This document shows positions 9,439 to 17,365 of a stretch of DNA of 64,000 nt, one piece after another. The notes beneath the pieces are model-generated. The model did no database searches. It saw nothing but the letters and a program-made list of their open reading frames with translations, and was not told where the DNA came from. Numbering within the stretch: position 1 is the first letter of the stretch; each line of letters begins with the position of its first letter. A program made the translations under genes and the position numbers. Source of the stretch: Mucilaginibacter defluvii (GTDB taxonomy: Bacteria; Bacteroidota; Bacteroidia; Sphingobacteriales; Sphingobacteriaceae); the NCBI RefSeq assembly GCF_039543225.1, contig NZ_BAABJI010000001.1, forward strand, positions 895,193 through 959,192. Direction: 5' to 3'.

Positions 9439-10701
9439 ATGAAAAATGTTCTTGTCATACTTTTCTTACTGCTCGTTGCAAGCGGCTATGCCCAAACAGA
9501 TACCACGCAGCAGATTATCGCCGGGCGCAAAAACAGCATCGAACAGCAAAAAAAGCCCTATGTTATCCTGATATCGTCAGATGCTTTCAGGTATGATTTC
9601 GCGGATGAATATAAGGCCCAGCACCTGCTTGCCTTTGCTGATAGCGGAGTGCGTGCCGCTTCCATGATACCGGCTTACCCGTCTCTAACCTTCCCTAATC
9701 ATTACGCCCTTGTAACCGGTTTGTACCCGTCGCATAGCGGACTTGTACACAACAATTTTTATGACCCGAAAACCGGGAGGCGTTACAATAATAACGATAA
9801 AAAGGCCGTAGCTGATAGCAGCTGGTATGGCGGTACGCCGTTATGGGTATTGGCAGAGCAGCAGCAAATGCTGTCGGCCAGTTTTTACTGGGTAGCTGCT
9901 GAGGCACCGATACGGGGTATCAATCCAACATACTACTATAACTATAACAAACTCATCCCTATTCACCGCCGCATAGCGCAGGTAGGTGAGTGGCTGCATC
10001 TTCCGGATGAAAAGCGGCCGCATTTGATCACTTTCTACATGTCAGACGTTGACGATGCCGCCCACAAGTATGGCCCTGACTCCAAAGAAACAGGCGCCGC
10101 AGTGCATTTTGTGGATTCGGTAGTAAATGAACTGGTTAAGGTAGCAAAGCAAACAGGTCTGGATGTTAATTTTATTTTTGTGTCTGACCATGGCATGACC
10201 CGCGTTGACGACGAACATCCGATGGAATTACCTGTGATTGATACCAATAAGTTTATTGTGGCAGGCGATGGTATTTTGGTGGAGTTATATGTCAGGCCCG
10301 GCGCTGATGTGCAGGGCGCTTATAAAAAACTTACGGCCGGGGCTAAAAATTATCAGGTCATCCTAAAAAAAGATATGCCCGTCAAGCTCCATTACGGCGC
10401 CGATGATGACCGCTTTAACCGCATAGGCGATATATTGCTAAAACCCGAGTGGCCGCATGTTTTCAAATACATTGGTAAAACGCACATTAACCCGGGGTGG
10501 CACGGGCTTGATCCGTACTTGGTGAAAGATGTACACGCCACGTTTATGGCATGGGGGCCGTCGTTTAAAAAAGGCATTAAACCAGGCTCCTTTAACAATG
10601 TTAACGTTTACAATGTGGTTACCGCTATACTCGGCCTCAAGCCGAATGAAACTACAGATGGAGACGGCAAATGGGCTGAAAAGATATTGGTGAAACAATA
10701 A
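9439..10701 (+). CDS. Secreted NPP-type phosphodiesterase / alkaline phosphatase superfamily
   Basis: A 420-residue type I phosphodiesterase/nucleotide pyrophosphatase family protein, probably periplasmic after cleavage of the signal peptide (residues 1-19, ending YAQ). Two-metal alkaline-phosphatase-fold residues are visible: Asp48 in ISSDAFRYD, nucleophile Thr84 in PSLTFPNHY, Asp/His in SDVDDAAHKYG and SDHGM. It cleaves phosphodiester or pyrophosphate bonds of nucleotides or related substrates. The ATG at 9439 is chosen because an upstream in-frame TTG lies inside the -7 promoter box. The length is typical for bacterial NPP homologues. Confidence 0.88.
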   Translation: MKNVLVILFLLLVASGYAQTDTTQQIIAGRKNSIEQQKKPYVILISSDAFRYDFADEYKAQHLLAFADSGVRAASMIPAYPSLTFPNHYALVTGLYPSHSGLVHNNFYDPKTGRRYNNNDKKAVADSSWYGGTPLWVLAEQQQMLSASFYWVAAEAPIRGINPTYYYNYNKLIPIHRRIAQVGEWLHLPDEKRPHLITFYMSDVDDAAHKYGPDSKETGAAVHFVDSVVNELVKVAKQTGLDVNFIFVSDHGMTRVDDEHPMELPVIDTNKFIVAGDGILVELYVRPGADVQGAYKKLTAGAKNYQVILKKDMPVKLHYGADDDRFNRIGDILLKPEWPHVFKYIGKTHINPGWHGLDPYLVKDVHATFMAWGPSFKKGIKPGSFNNVNVYNVVTAILGLKPNETTDGDGKWAEKILVKQ

Positions 10702-10922
10702 ATTCTGCCTATAATTTTGCTTAAAGGCAGCCCGAAAAAATGAATTGTTATTATCAATACAATGTATTTAAAATGTATGTATTACATTTATTATAATACA
10801 ATACTATAAGTTTTTAATAATTGCGGCTTTACAAAAATTGTTAAATATTCGCGCGGGTTGTAATTAATAATATTATAATAAGTTTTTTACATTTTTATGG
10901 TGTAATTACTACACTGATTTAT

Positions 10923-10930
10923 TATGTTTG
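10923..10930 (+). promoter_or_regulatory. -7 box ahead of candidate small RNA copy 1
   Basis: TATGTTTG is an exact TAnnTTTG match. It ends 4 nt before the first hairpin (10935), so transcription would start at about the base of that hairpin. No clear TTG -33 box was found. Confidence 0.4.
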
Positions 10931-10934
10931 CAAC

Positions 10935-11013
10935 AGTAAGTTTTATGCTTACTAATGTGATAAGGTTTAGGTTTGAAGTCCCCAAGCAGCGAGTGTAAGG
11001 GGACTTTATTTTT
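10935..11013 (+). ncRNA. Candidate structured small RNA, copy 1
   Basis: Three parts are visible. Hairpin 1 is AGTAAG (10935-10940) paired with CTTACT (10948-10953). A linker follows, containing TGTGATAAGGTTTAGGTT (10956-10973). Hairpin 2 is AAGTCCCC (10976-10983) paired with GGGGACTT (10999-11006), with a 15-nt loop containing GCAGCGAGTG and a T-rich tail like an intrinsic terminator. A second copy on the minus strand at 17267-17337 keeps the linker and loop motif but has different stem bases that still pair. This implies selection on RNA structure. It could be an independent ~75-nt sRNA or a conserved 3'-UTR/terminator element; which is not decided here. Confidence 0.6.
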
Positions 11014-11053
11014 TAAAAGCTTTTTTTGGATCGAAATGAAGCTGTTTTAGTCA

Positions 11054-11084
11054 TTGTCAAATTCACTATAAATTAGCATATTTG
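11054..11084 (+). promoter_or_regulatory. Candidate tRNA-Arg promoter
   Basis: TTG (11054-11056), 20-nt spacer, CATATTTG (11077-11084), one mismatch from TAnnTTTG. The expected start is near 11091, about 17 nt before the tRNA. Confidence 0.5.
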
Positions 11085-12703
11085 CACCGCGAAATAAAAC
11101 GCAGGCCGGTCCCGTAGCTCAGCTGGATAGAGCAACTGCCTTCTAAGCAGTAGGTCTTTGGTTCGAATCCAAACGGGATCACCCCTTGGGACAAACGAGA
11201 TAATAAATCGTTTGTCCCTTTTTTTTGCCCCTCTAATTTACTGTTAATCAAGTATATATACTCAAATAATTCCGACGCTTTTGCGGTTCGAACTTTTATT
11301 TCCTCAAAAGTGAACTTTTCGGGATAAATCGAACCGATCAGTTTCCGTTTGGCGTACCTGTCTGACTTATAATATATTTTATCTACGATACAAAGGTTCA
11401 CAAGCGCTTTATCCAATAGCTTTTGTAGTTCACCCATGCTCATATAATCATTCCGCAGATCAGCTATTTTGCCCTCTAATACCTGCATTTCCCTTTCCGC
11501 ATCTGTCTTAACTGTACGGTAATCGCCAGCATCCAAATCGCCGTTTAACAACAATTCCCTTGCTTTAGTTACCCTGTTATTTAGTGCGGTAATCCTTTCG
11601 ATATATTGCTTTTTAATGGCGCTGGTGGAAGATGATTCATTGCTGTAAACATCGAGGATCACCTTTTTAAAAACTTCGGCACAAACGGGATTTAAAGAAA
11701 AGTCTTTTAGATGGCTTTGAAAGATGCTGTTAACTTCTTCTGCTTTCTCACGGTAGCCGCAAGGTGACTTGCAGTGATAGTAGTGATAATAGCTGGTACG
11801 CCCTTTTGATGCGCTGCCGGTCAGCGTACCGCCGCAACGCGGGCACTTTAGATGCCCTTTTAAGGCCAGTTGTTCATCGGCAACTATCTTTACTGCCTTT
11901 TTACGTTTGCGCCCGTCCAATACGTCCTGAACATCGTAAAACACCGTTGTACGAACAAGCGGCTCATGTAAGCCGTCCACCAAGTAACTGGCTTCATCTT
12001 TCAGTTTTGGAATAACGATCTTGCCGATGTAAGCCGGGTTACGTAGCGCATGCCAAAAGTTGTTCTTACTGCAATCAAGCCCTTTTTGCCTTGCCTGCCG
12101 CCATACTTCTGCAACCGTCGTTTGCCCAAAGCTAAGTTCTTCGAAAGCCCACTTTAACGCGGATGCCTGCGGTTGTTTAAAGATGATCGTTTTACGGCCA
12201 CCTTCCATCGTCCTGTTCTGATAACCCACTGGCGCGGTAGCCATCCAGCGGCCTTCTTTCCGCGCCCTGCGCATCCCGTAAAATACATTTAGTGCACGCC
12301 GGTCGTTCTCTATCTCCGGTGCGGTCAGATAGATAGCCAGCATCATCTTATTTTCCGGTACTTCCATGTCCAGCGGCTGTTCAATCGCCTGTGGCTCGAC
12401 ACCAAGATTTTTTAGCGTAGCAATCATTTGATAGGCGTCTGGCGCATTGCGGCTGAACCTGTCCCACTTGGTGAACAGTACAAGGTCGCTCTTGTGCTTA
12501 TGCTTTCTGAGCAGGCCAAGCAGTTTCGCCCATTCGGGGCGAATAAAAGTTTTAGCCGAATGGTCTTCCATAATGACCTTTCTAACGCTGATGTGGTTGA
12601 CTTCGCAATACCTTCGTAAGACTTCTTCCTGGCTGCGTTGCGAATAACCTTTATCCGCCTGCTCGTCTGTGCTCACCCTTATGTATAAATCCGCTATCTT
12701 CAT
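11066..12703 (-). CDS. Large serine recombinase (site-specific integrase)
   Basis: A 545-residue recombinase that would integrate and excise the element. The N-terminal resolvase domain has YIRVS with catalytic Ser11 and the FTKWDRFSRN motif. A recombinase domain covers about residues 160-270, a zinc ribbon follows (KCPRCGG ... HCKSPCGY), then a coiled coil (about 350-420). The last ~40 codons run through the terminator and the whole tRNA-Arg gene in antisense. They give a tail (GFEPKTYCLEG...) that is just translated tRNA complement, so the natural C-terminus on the excised circle would differ. The ATG at 12701-12703 overlaps the small upstream gene by 53 nt. Confidence 0.9.
   Translation of the reverse strand: MKIADLYIRVSTDEQADKGYSQRSQEEVLRRYCEVNHISVRKVIMEDHSAKTFIRPEWAKLLGLLRKHKHKSDLVLFTKWDRFSRNAPDAYQMIATLKNLGVEPQAIEQPLDMEVPENKMMLAIYLTAPEIENDRRALNVFYGMRRARKEGRWMATAPVGYQNRTMEGGRKTIIFKQPQASALKWAFEELSFGQTTVAEVWRQARQKGLDCSKNNFWHALRNPAYIGKIVIPKLKDEASYLVDGLHEPLVRTTVFYDVQDVLDGRKRKKAVKIVADEQLALKGHLKCPRCGGTLTGSASKGRTSYYHYYHCKSPCGYREKAEEVNSIFQSHLKDFSLNPVCAEVFKKVILDVYSNESSSTSAIKKQYIERITALNNRVTKARELLLNGDLDAGDYRTVKTDAEREMQVLEGKIADLRNDYMSMGELQKLLDKALVNLCIVDKIYYKSDRYAKRKLIGSIYPEKFTFEEIKVRTAKASELFEYIYLINSKLEGQKKGTNDLLSRLSQGVIPFGFEPKTYCLEGSCSIQLSYGTGLRFISRCKYANL
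11108..11181 (+). tRNA. tRNA-Arg (anticodon TCT)
   Basis: A complete 74-nt cloverleaf. The acceptor GGTCCCG (11108-11114) pairs with CGGGATC (11174-11180), then discriminator A. The D arm is CTCAGCTGG, the anticodon stem CTGCC/AGCAG holds loop TTCTAAG-like sequence with anticodon TCT, and the T arm contains GGTTCGAATCC. CCA is not encoded. A strong terminator follows. The mobile element begins at its 3' side and the recombinase gene overlaps it completely on the other strand. Confidence 0.96.
11188..11226 (+). terminator. tRNA-Arg terminator
   Basis: GGGACAAACGA (11188-11198) pairs with TCGTTTGTCCC (11208-11218), an 11-bp perfect stem followed by eight T. It also lies inside the 3' part of the recombinase reading frame on the minus strand. 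Confidence 0.92.
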
Positions 12704-12860
12704 TTTTAATCTCCTGATTTACAATCAATTTACTCAAAAAATACAATATATCCAAAATTTTCTCTGCCTCATTTTCAGTTATATGGCAGCCTTGTTCTTC
12801 AAATAGCTTGATAGCCTGTTCTGTTGTTACATTCCTCTTTTCGCACGATTCAAACTTCAT
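12651..12860 (-). CDS. Small helical protein upstream of recombinase
   Basis: A 69-residue ORF starting with ATG at 12858-12860 (MKFESCEKRNVTTEQAIKLF). It is mostly amphipathic helix, with an ILDILYFLSKLIVNQEI segment. It overlaps the recombinase start by 53 nt in another frame. From memory, Bacteroidota serine recombinases are often preceded by short proteins of this type, which suggests a co-expressed accessory or directionality factor. That role is inference. Longer upstream starts on this frame run through GC-rich inverted-repeat DNA and look artificial. Confidence 0.6.
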   Translation of the reverse strand: MKFESCEKRNVTTEQAIKLFEEQGCHITENEAEKILDILYFLSKLIVNQEIKNEDSGFIHKGEHRRAGG

Positions 12861-13537
12861 TAAAAACCCAAAAAATATGTTCGTCTGATCGGGTCGGCAA
12901 AACAGCTTGCAAACAATGAAGCGCACCACCCGACGATGACGGGCGGGTACTGCGCGGTACCCGCCGCTGCCGGGGTCGAACGCTTGCCGTTCTTGCCAGC
13001 AGATAGCAAAGCCCATCATCGAAAGGAAATACCACGCGCACTAAGCATCGCCTTTACGCCCTGAAGGGCTCATAGTATGGTATTCTTATCGCTTAAACAA
13101 CCGGAGAGCAAGCAGGATAAACTGTCAAGGGTGGCGAATTTAGATGCAACTCAATCGCCATTCACATGCCCTTGACTGTTTTTCCTGCGGAGCTAATTTT
13201 GTGTCCGCGATAGGATACCGTCAAACACAACAGTACAAAACAGGAGCAAGAATAGGTAGCAGGTTTAGTAGTAAGATATTACCGTAGGTTATAGAGAATG
13301 TCACATAGAACAGTTACAAAAAAATGAAACAGCCGAACAATATCGCTATAACCGCAAATCTGTAAAGCCTGTTATCACAGAACAGTATAACTATGTAACT
13401 GACAAAGCAGTTATATGAGAGGTACAAAACGTATTACTGCAAAGGCGGCGAGGCTGGCTACGGCTGGTCTGCGCGTATGCGCTGGAGAGCCGTAGCTTGC
13501 CGGAACCGCAAACAAACTACAGTTCAAGCCATGTATC
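12861..13537. repeat. 677-bp non-coding zone rich in inverted repeats
   Basis: No believable gene. Three inverted repeats stand out. GCGGGTAC/GTACCCGC lies at 12943-12964. A long hairpin has 20-nt arms differing at only two positions (13112-13131 and 13169-13188), with an inner GGCGA/TCGCC pair. GCTACGGCT/AGCCGTAGC lies at 13457-13465 and 13488-13496, with a GCGC repeat in its loop. The zone separates the integrase module from the cargo and could hold the circular-form attachment site, a replication or transfer origin, or a structured RNA. Confidence 0.6.
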
Positions 13538-14989
13538 CTACAGATCGGCTGTCAACAGGAATTTATTGTAAATGCGCTTAGTCAGTTCAATAAGCTGATG
13601 TACTTTCGTTTTTACCGCTGCTGCCTTCGCATTGTTGGCGGCATAGTTGTCCCTATACCGCACATCGATATAAGCATTCTTTAACACCTGAAACAGCTCC
13701 TCGTCCTTCGCATCTTCAAGATTAAATACGCCAGTAAAATCCATAGTGAACATTTCAGTGATAGCGAGCAGTCGTGACAGGTTATGATTATTGATCTCGT
13801 AACCAATTACCACACGGATGATGGCGACCAATAAACATTCTGCCGATTGGTGCAAAAGGAACAGCGCGGCATTAGCGGATTTTTGCCGTATGCACCAATC
13901 TGCGGTATCATAGAACTGTTTGCCCTGCTGGTACCAGCGGTGCCAATAGTCGGCCTGCTTTAAGGCATCAGGAGAAGCTTTCGAAACGGGAGGCACCGGC
14001 AACAGCAGACCGCCCGATAAATAGATTATGGGGCATGATAATGACTGGCAGAAAAAAGGGTTGCTTTTGGCAACGGCGGATGTAAAAGCGCTGGCGTAAT
14101 GCACCAAGACAGTCACCTTTGCGATTGCTTCACAACTCTGCTCGAGGTTGCCATTCAGATGCTGCGCCTGCCGCTGCTCATCGTCCGATGTCAACACCAA
14201 AAGGAATATCTTACCTGATAAATCCGGCCTTACTCCAAGATAGATAACGCATTGCACAGTCTGCACCTTATCCTTGATAACGGTAACCAAGCCCCTAAGC
14301 ATATCGTTATAGGCCGATGGGATTACAGCATTCAACTGGTAAAAGGTTATGCCGTTCGCTTGATTGCTTGTTATTTCTGTAACTTGTGCGGCGGTTACAT
14401 CGCGGTCACCTTTACTCTTTAAATGTGGCAGCGCCTTGCTACGCTGGTAGATCAGCCATGATGCGGAATACAGTTTTTGCAGGTTCTCATAGATGGCAAT
14501 GAAATCAGCCGTAACGACCCAACCTTCGCCGCTGATACGGGACAGGCCATGTTCCAGCCATTCGTATAGCTGAACCCGGTAGTCCGGTGGGCTGTATTTG
14601 CTAAAGATGTGCCCGATAACCGAAAACGGATCGCACAGCTCCGCTTCATTCAGGTTTTGTGGATAATCCCGCCATGCGTCACGTTCACTTGAGATTAGGT
14701 CTGCGTTTATCATTCCGACAGTCTCGCCGCGTTTCCACAGCACCCACGCGGCTTCTATCAAAATAATGTTCGATTCTTGGAAACTTAACAGGCTGCCGGG
14801 ATTGCCGTTCCTGCCGGTGTAATAGGTCTTACTGAATATCGCCTCCCGCCATGACGCTAAACGAGCCAACTGGTCGGGTAGCCAGTCATCGTCGAAGAAT
14901 GCGTCCATGGCAGTTACCGGATCGCCGATCTCTTTCAGGGTAAGGTATTTGATTGGGTTGCCCCAATCGCTTTGCTTATCTGCTTGCAT
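13538..14989 (-). CDS. HEPN-domain protein
   Basis: A 483-residue protein. The C-terminal ~130 residues look like a HEPN domain: a helical bundle with FLLHQSAE and, near the end, the RYRDNY motif that resembles the catalytic RxxxxY/H region of HEPN RNases. The N-terminal 330 residues are not recognised with confidence; part of it (IYLGVRPDLSGKIFLLVL) resembles a nucleotidyltransferase-like fold. HEPN proteins often act in toxin-antitoxin or abortive infection systems, which fits the mobile setting. The ATG at 14987-14989 is preferred over an upstream TTG at 15031. It is divergent from the XRE regulator. Confidence 0.65.
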   Translation of the reverse strand: MQADKQSDWGNPIKYLTLKEIGDPVTAMDAFFDDDWLPDQLARLASWREAIFSKTYYTGRNGNPGSLLSFQESNIILIEAAWVLWKRGETVGMINADLISSERDAWRDYPQNLNEAELCDPFSVIGHIFSKYSPPDYRVQLYEWLEHGLSRISGEGWVVTADFIAIYENLQKLYSASWLIYQRSKALPHLKSKGDRDVTAAQVTEITSNQANGITFYQLNAVIPSAYNDMLRGLVTVIKDKVQTVQCVIYLGVRPDLSGKIFLLVLTSDDEQRQAQHLNGNLEQSCEAIAKVTVLVHYASAFTSAVAKSNPFFCQSLSCPIIYLSGGLLLPVPPVSKASPDALKQADYWHRWYQQGKQFYDTADWCIRQKSANAALFLLHQSAECLLVAIIRVVIGYEINNHNLSRLLAITEMFTMDFTGVFNLEDAKDEELFQVLKNAYIDVRYRDNYAANNAKAAAVKTKVHQLIELTKRIYNKFLLTADL

Positions 14990-15150
14990 AGTAATTGATT
15001 TAATGCCTGTCTGTATTGGCAAGCCTATCAAATTTCAAAAGCAGGTGTTTACTAAACTATTCCTGAATCTTCTATCGAAGAATGGCACCGGGATAAATTA
15101 GTTTTGCGATAGTCCTTTAAGCCGCAATAGGCATGAAGGGCATTTTTTAC

Positions 15151-15158
15151 TATATTTG
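15151..15158 (+). promoter_or_regulatory. -7 box of the XRE regulator
   Basis: TATATTTG, an exact TAnnTTTG match, 23 nt upstream of the ATG. The intergenic gap to the divergent HEPN gene is under 200 bp, so a product of either gene could control both. Confidence 0.5.
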
Positions 15159-15181
15159 TTTAAGCCTTACATTTATACCCG

Positions 15182-15601
15182 ATGAGTACAACAGCAGAAA
15201 AACCCAACCAAATACATCATGGCCGCAACGTAAAACGCTTTCGCGAAATGCTGGGGCTGAAGCAGGAGGCACTTGCTTTCGAGCTGGGCGAGGACTGGAG
15301 CCAAAAGAGGGTTTCCCTGCTGGAAGCGAAGGAAACCATCGAGGAAGATATACTGGCGCAAATTGCGGCGATATTGAAAGTTCCTGTAGAGGCAATTAAG
15401 AACTTCGATGAACAAGCAGCGATTGTATATTTTAATACTTTCAATGATAACAGTTTTAACAATGGTGCATACAATGCTTACAACTGTAATTTTAACCCAA
15501 TAGAAAAAATCGTAGTTCTTTACGACGAAAAGGTAGCATTATTAGAGCGCTTACTTGAAAGTGAAAAAGAGAAGGTACAATTATTGAAAAATCGCGAGTG
15601 A
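15182..15601 (+). CDS. XRE-family transcriptional regulator
   Basis: A 139-residue protein with an N-terminal helix-turn-helix (about residues 14-75, NVKRFREMLGLKQEALAFEL ... VSLLEAKETI). An Asn-rich spacer (FNDNSFNNGAYNAYNCNFN, about 88-106) and a C-terminal coiled-coil helix follow. The architecture is common in Bacteroidota XRE proteins. It probably binds the short divergent promoter region shared with the HEPN gene and may act as its antitoxin-like repressor; that pairing is inferred from position only. Confidence 0.85.
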   Translation: MSTTAEKPNQIHHGRNVKRFREMLGLKQEALAFELGEDWSQKRVSLLEAKETIEEDILAQIAAILKVPVEAIKNFDEQAAIVYFNTFNDNSFNNGAYNAYNCNFNPIEKIVVLYDEKVALLERLLESEKEKVQLLKNRE

Positions 15602-15923
15602 TTACTAAATCAATTTCTACTACAAACTATCATTTCTCTATCTCAAGTTTTTTGTAGATGAAAGCCTTTACCTTTAATTTAGCAGTTAATTCAAGGTCGT
15701 ACCGCCGAATATGTTCAATAAATTAACGAAATAACACTATCATAGTTTACGTAAGCAACTACTCGTTAAATTAAACCTCACTTTAAATTCCTACGCGTAA
15801 GTATTTATTAAAAGGCATACTTGCTCAAGGAAATTCTCAACATCCTGATTTGTAAAAAAATATTATTTTAGCGAGTAGAATACTAATTAACGAGTAGTAC
15901 TTTTACTAATAAACCTTAATCAC
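15602..15923. other. 322-bp AT-rich intergenic region
   Basis: AT-rich, no ORF and no strong hairpin. Short direct repeats of ACGAGTAG-like sequence occur near 15870-15900, just before the next gene. I see no clear promoter apart from weak TATTTTAG-like sequence near 15860. Confidence 0.5.
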
Positions 15924-17168
15924 TTGACAACACTAATTATAGCATTCACTTTATTCGCCATAGCCTTATCTTGCTTAATGGTGATTGTTTTGGATAAAAT
16001 CGTCAAATTGCAGAGCCAAGTTTCATTAAAGTCTCTAAAAAAGAAAAAAAGAAAGGTTTTCAGTAACAAAAAGGACTTCAATTGGAAAGTTAAAATTAGT
16101 CTGCTTTTTGCCGTGCTTTTGATCTTCTTAGGATTTGGCGCGCCTTTTATTCTTACAAGGAAATCCTTGAATGAAGATTTTGATTTCACAAATACCGGTC
16201 AAATTGGTGATACCATTGGAGGGTTAATGAATCCGTTTATAGCGCTTTCAGGAGTGATAGTAACTGGCTTGGCATTTTATATTCAATATAGAGCTAACAA
16301 GCAACAACGCGAACTATTTGTGGAGGAACAAGCAGCTAACACTAAACAATTACAAGATCAAATTAATCATCAAAATTCAGAGATTAAGGTACAGCAGTTT
16401 GAATCTCAGTTTTATGAAATGCTTAGCCTTCATCGGGATAACGCGACTGAAATGAGAATAAATGGCTATGACTTCAAGGAAATACGCAATAAAGAGGAGG
16501 TTTACTTAGATAGGTTTGAAAAGGTAACTGAAGGACGGAAAGTATTTGTTACAATGAAAACCGAACTTGAATGCTTATTTGGGATTTGGCTAAATTTATT
16601 CCCAAAACTTGGCAAAGAGGGATTCAAAAAATGTTATTTATTGTTTTTTTCTGGGCTGGATGAGTTTAAAAAGAAGTTTCCAGAGGATGCTGAATTCATT
16701 GCTAAGGTAACCAAGGCTAGGGAAAGACACGAAGAGCCGGATATAGATAACATCAAGTTTAATAGCGTAAGAAAAGAATATTTGCCTAAAGCGCAGCTTT
16801 ATTTCAACTATAAACCATTTTCGGGACACGCATCACGTTTGGGACACTACTTTCGACATTTATTCTTAACAGTTAAGTCAGTCGTAAAAAGCAAGGAAAT
16901 TAAATCCTATAAAGAGCGAATGCGATACTTGAAGCTACTTCGAGCGCAATTATCGAATCATGAGCAAATTTTGTTATTTTATAATTGGCTTGGGGATTAT
17001 GGAGAGGCTTGGGAGAATGACAGCAACCGTTTCTTTACTGAATACTGCATGATACATAATTTGTGGCATGACACTTTGTTCGATGATGAGCTAATAGAAA
17101 GTGCTGTCAACGAACTTCGTACAAAGAAAACAGATTTAAGGAAAAAAAACATGTTTGAAATCGATTAG
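15924..17168 (+). CDS. putAbiC-like phage abortive infection membrane protein
   Basis: A 414-residue protein with three N-terminal membrane segments (about 1-25, 52-72, 92-115), a short coiled coil (about 120-150) and a cytoplasmic domain. That domain carries FESQFYEMLSLHRDN, characteristic of the putative phage abortive infection (putAbiC, PF16872) family. The start is TTG at 15924; the first in-frame ATG would remove most of the first membrane helix. The gene is markedly AT-rich compared with its neighbours, which suggests recent transfer. It likely triggers growth arrest upon phage infection; the mechanism is unknown. Confidence 0.75.
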   Translation: MTTLIIAFTLFAIALSCLMVIVLDKIVKLQSQVSLKSLKKKKRKVFSNKKDFNWKVKISLLFAVLLIFLGFGAPFILTRKSLNEDFDFTNTGQIGDTIGGLMNPFIALSGVIVTGLAFYIQYRANKQQRELFVEEQAANTKQLQDQINHQNSEIKVQQFESQFYEMLSLHRDNATEMRINGYDFKEIRNKEEVYLDRFEKVTEGRKVFVTMKTELECLFGIWLNLFPKLGKEGFKKCYLLFFSGLDEFKKKFPEDAEFIAKVTKARERHEEPDIDNIKFNSVRKEYLPKAQLYFNYKPFSGHASRLGHYFRHLFLTVKSVVKSKEIKSYKERMRYLKLLRAQLSNHEQILLFYNWLGDYGEAWENDSNRFFTEYCMIHNLWHDTLFDDELIESAVNELRTKKTDLRKKNMFEID

Positions 17169-17266
17169 TATTTTTCCTGATTTTTATAATTATGTGTCGT
17201 TATCGCAAAACAAGCGATTTCATGAAAATAAGTTATTAAAGTACGGTCTCGTAGGTTAATAATATA

Positions 17267-17337
17267 AAGACCCCAATGCACTCGCTGCCGGGGCCTTCAA
17301 CCTAAACCTTATCACAAATGCAAGTTGGTCTTGCATT
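17267..17337 (-). ncRNA. Candidate structured small RNA, copy 2
   Basis: Read on the minus strand, an 8-bp hairpin AATGCAAG/CTTGCATT (17337-17330 and 17324-17317) is followed by the same 18-nt linker as copy 1, TGTGATAAGGTTTAGGTT (17316-17299). A terminator-like hairpin AAGGCCCC/GGGGTCTT (17297-17290 and 17274-17267) then has a 15-nt loop containing GCAGCGAGTG. Stem bases differ from copy 1 in both hairpins but pairing is kept. A TAATTTCG sequence about 8 nt upstream resembles a -7 box. It lies just downstream of the relaxase gene on the same strand, so it could instead be that operon's conserved 3' end. Confidence 0.6.
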
Positions 17338-17365
17338 GAACCACGAAATTATAAAATTCTTGGAC

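Larger units (their letters stand above)
10702..11107. other. 406-bp intergenic region before tRNA-Arg
   Basis: Very AT-rich sequence with no credible ORF. It holds the candidate small RNA at 10935-11013, its -7 box at 10923-10930, and the tRNA promoter at 11054-11084. The first 200 bases show only A/T-rich low-complexity sequence. Confidence 0.7.

Noticed and set aside
12861..13041. Upstream extension of the small recombinase-linked ORF (to 122 residues)
   Set aside because: The added part is translated GC-rich inverted repeat with Arg/Gly/Pro-rich composition; the ATG at 12860 starts the protein-like part.
12861..13537. CRISPR array in the repeat-rich zone
   Set aside because: The repeats are inverted pairs of different sequence, not evenly spaced direct repeats; no cas genes are in the window.
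10935..17337. The two RNA-like copies as terminal inverted repeats of one transposon
   Set aside because: They are inverted relative to each other, but the stems differ in sequence, copy 1 is on the host side of the tRNA, and no transposase spans exactly between them.
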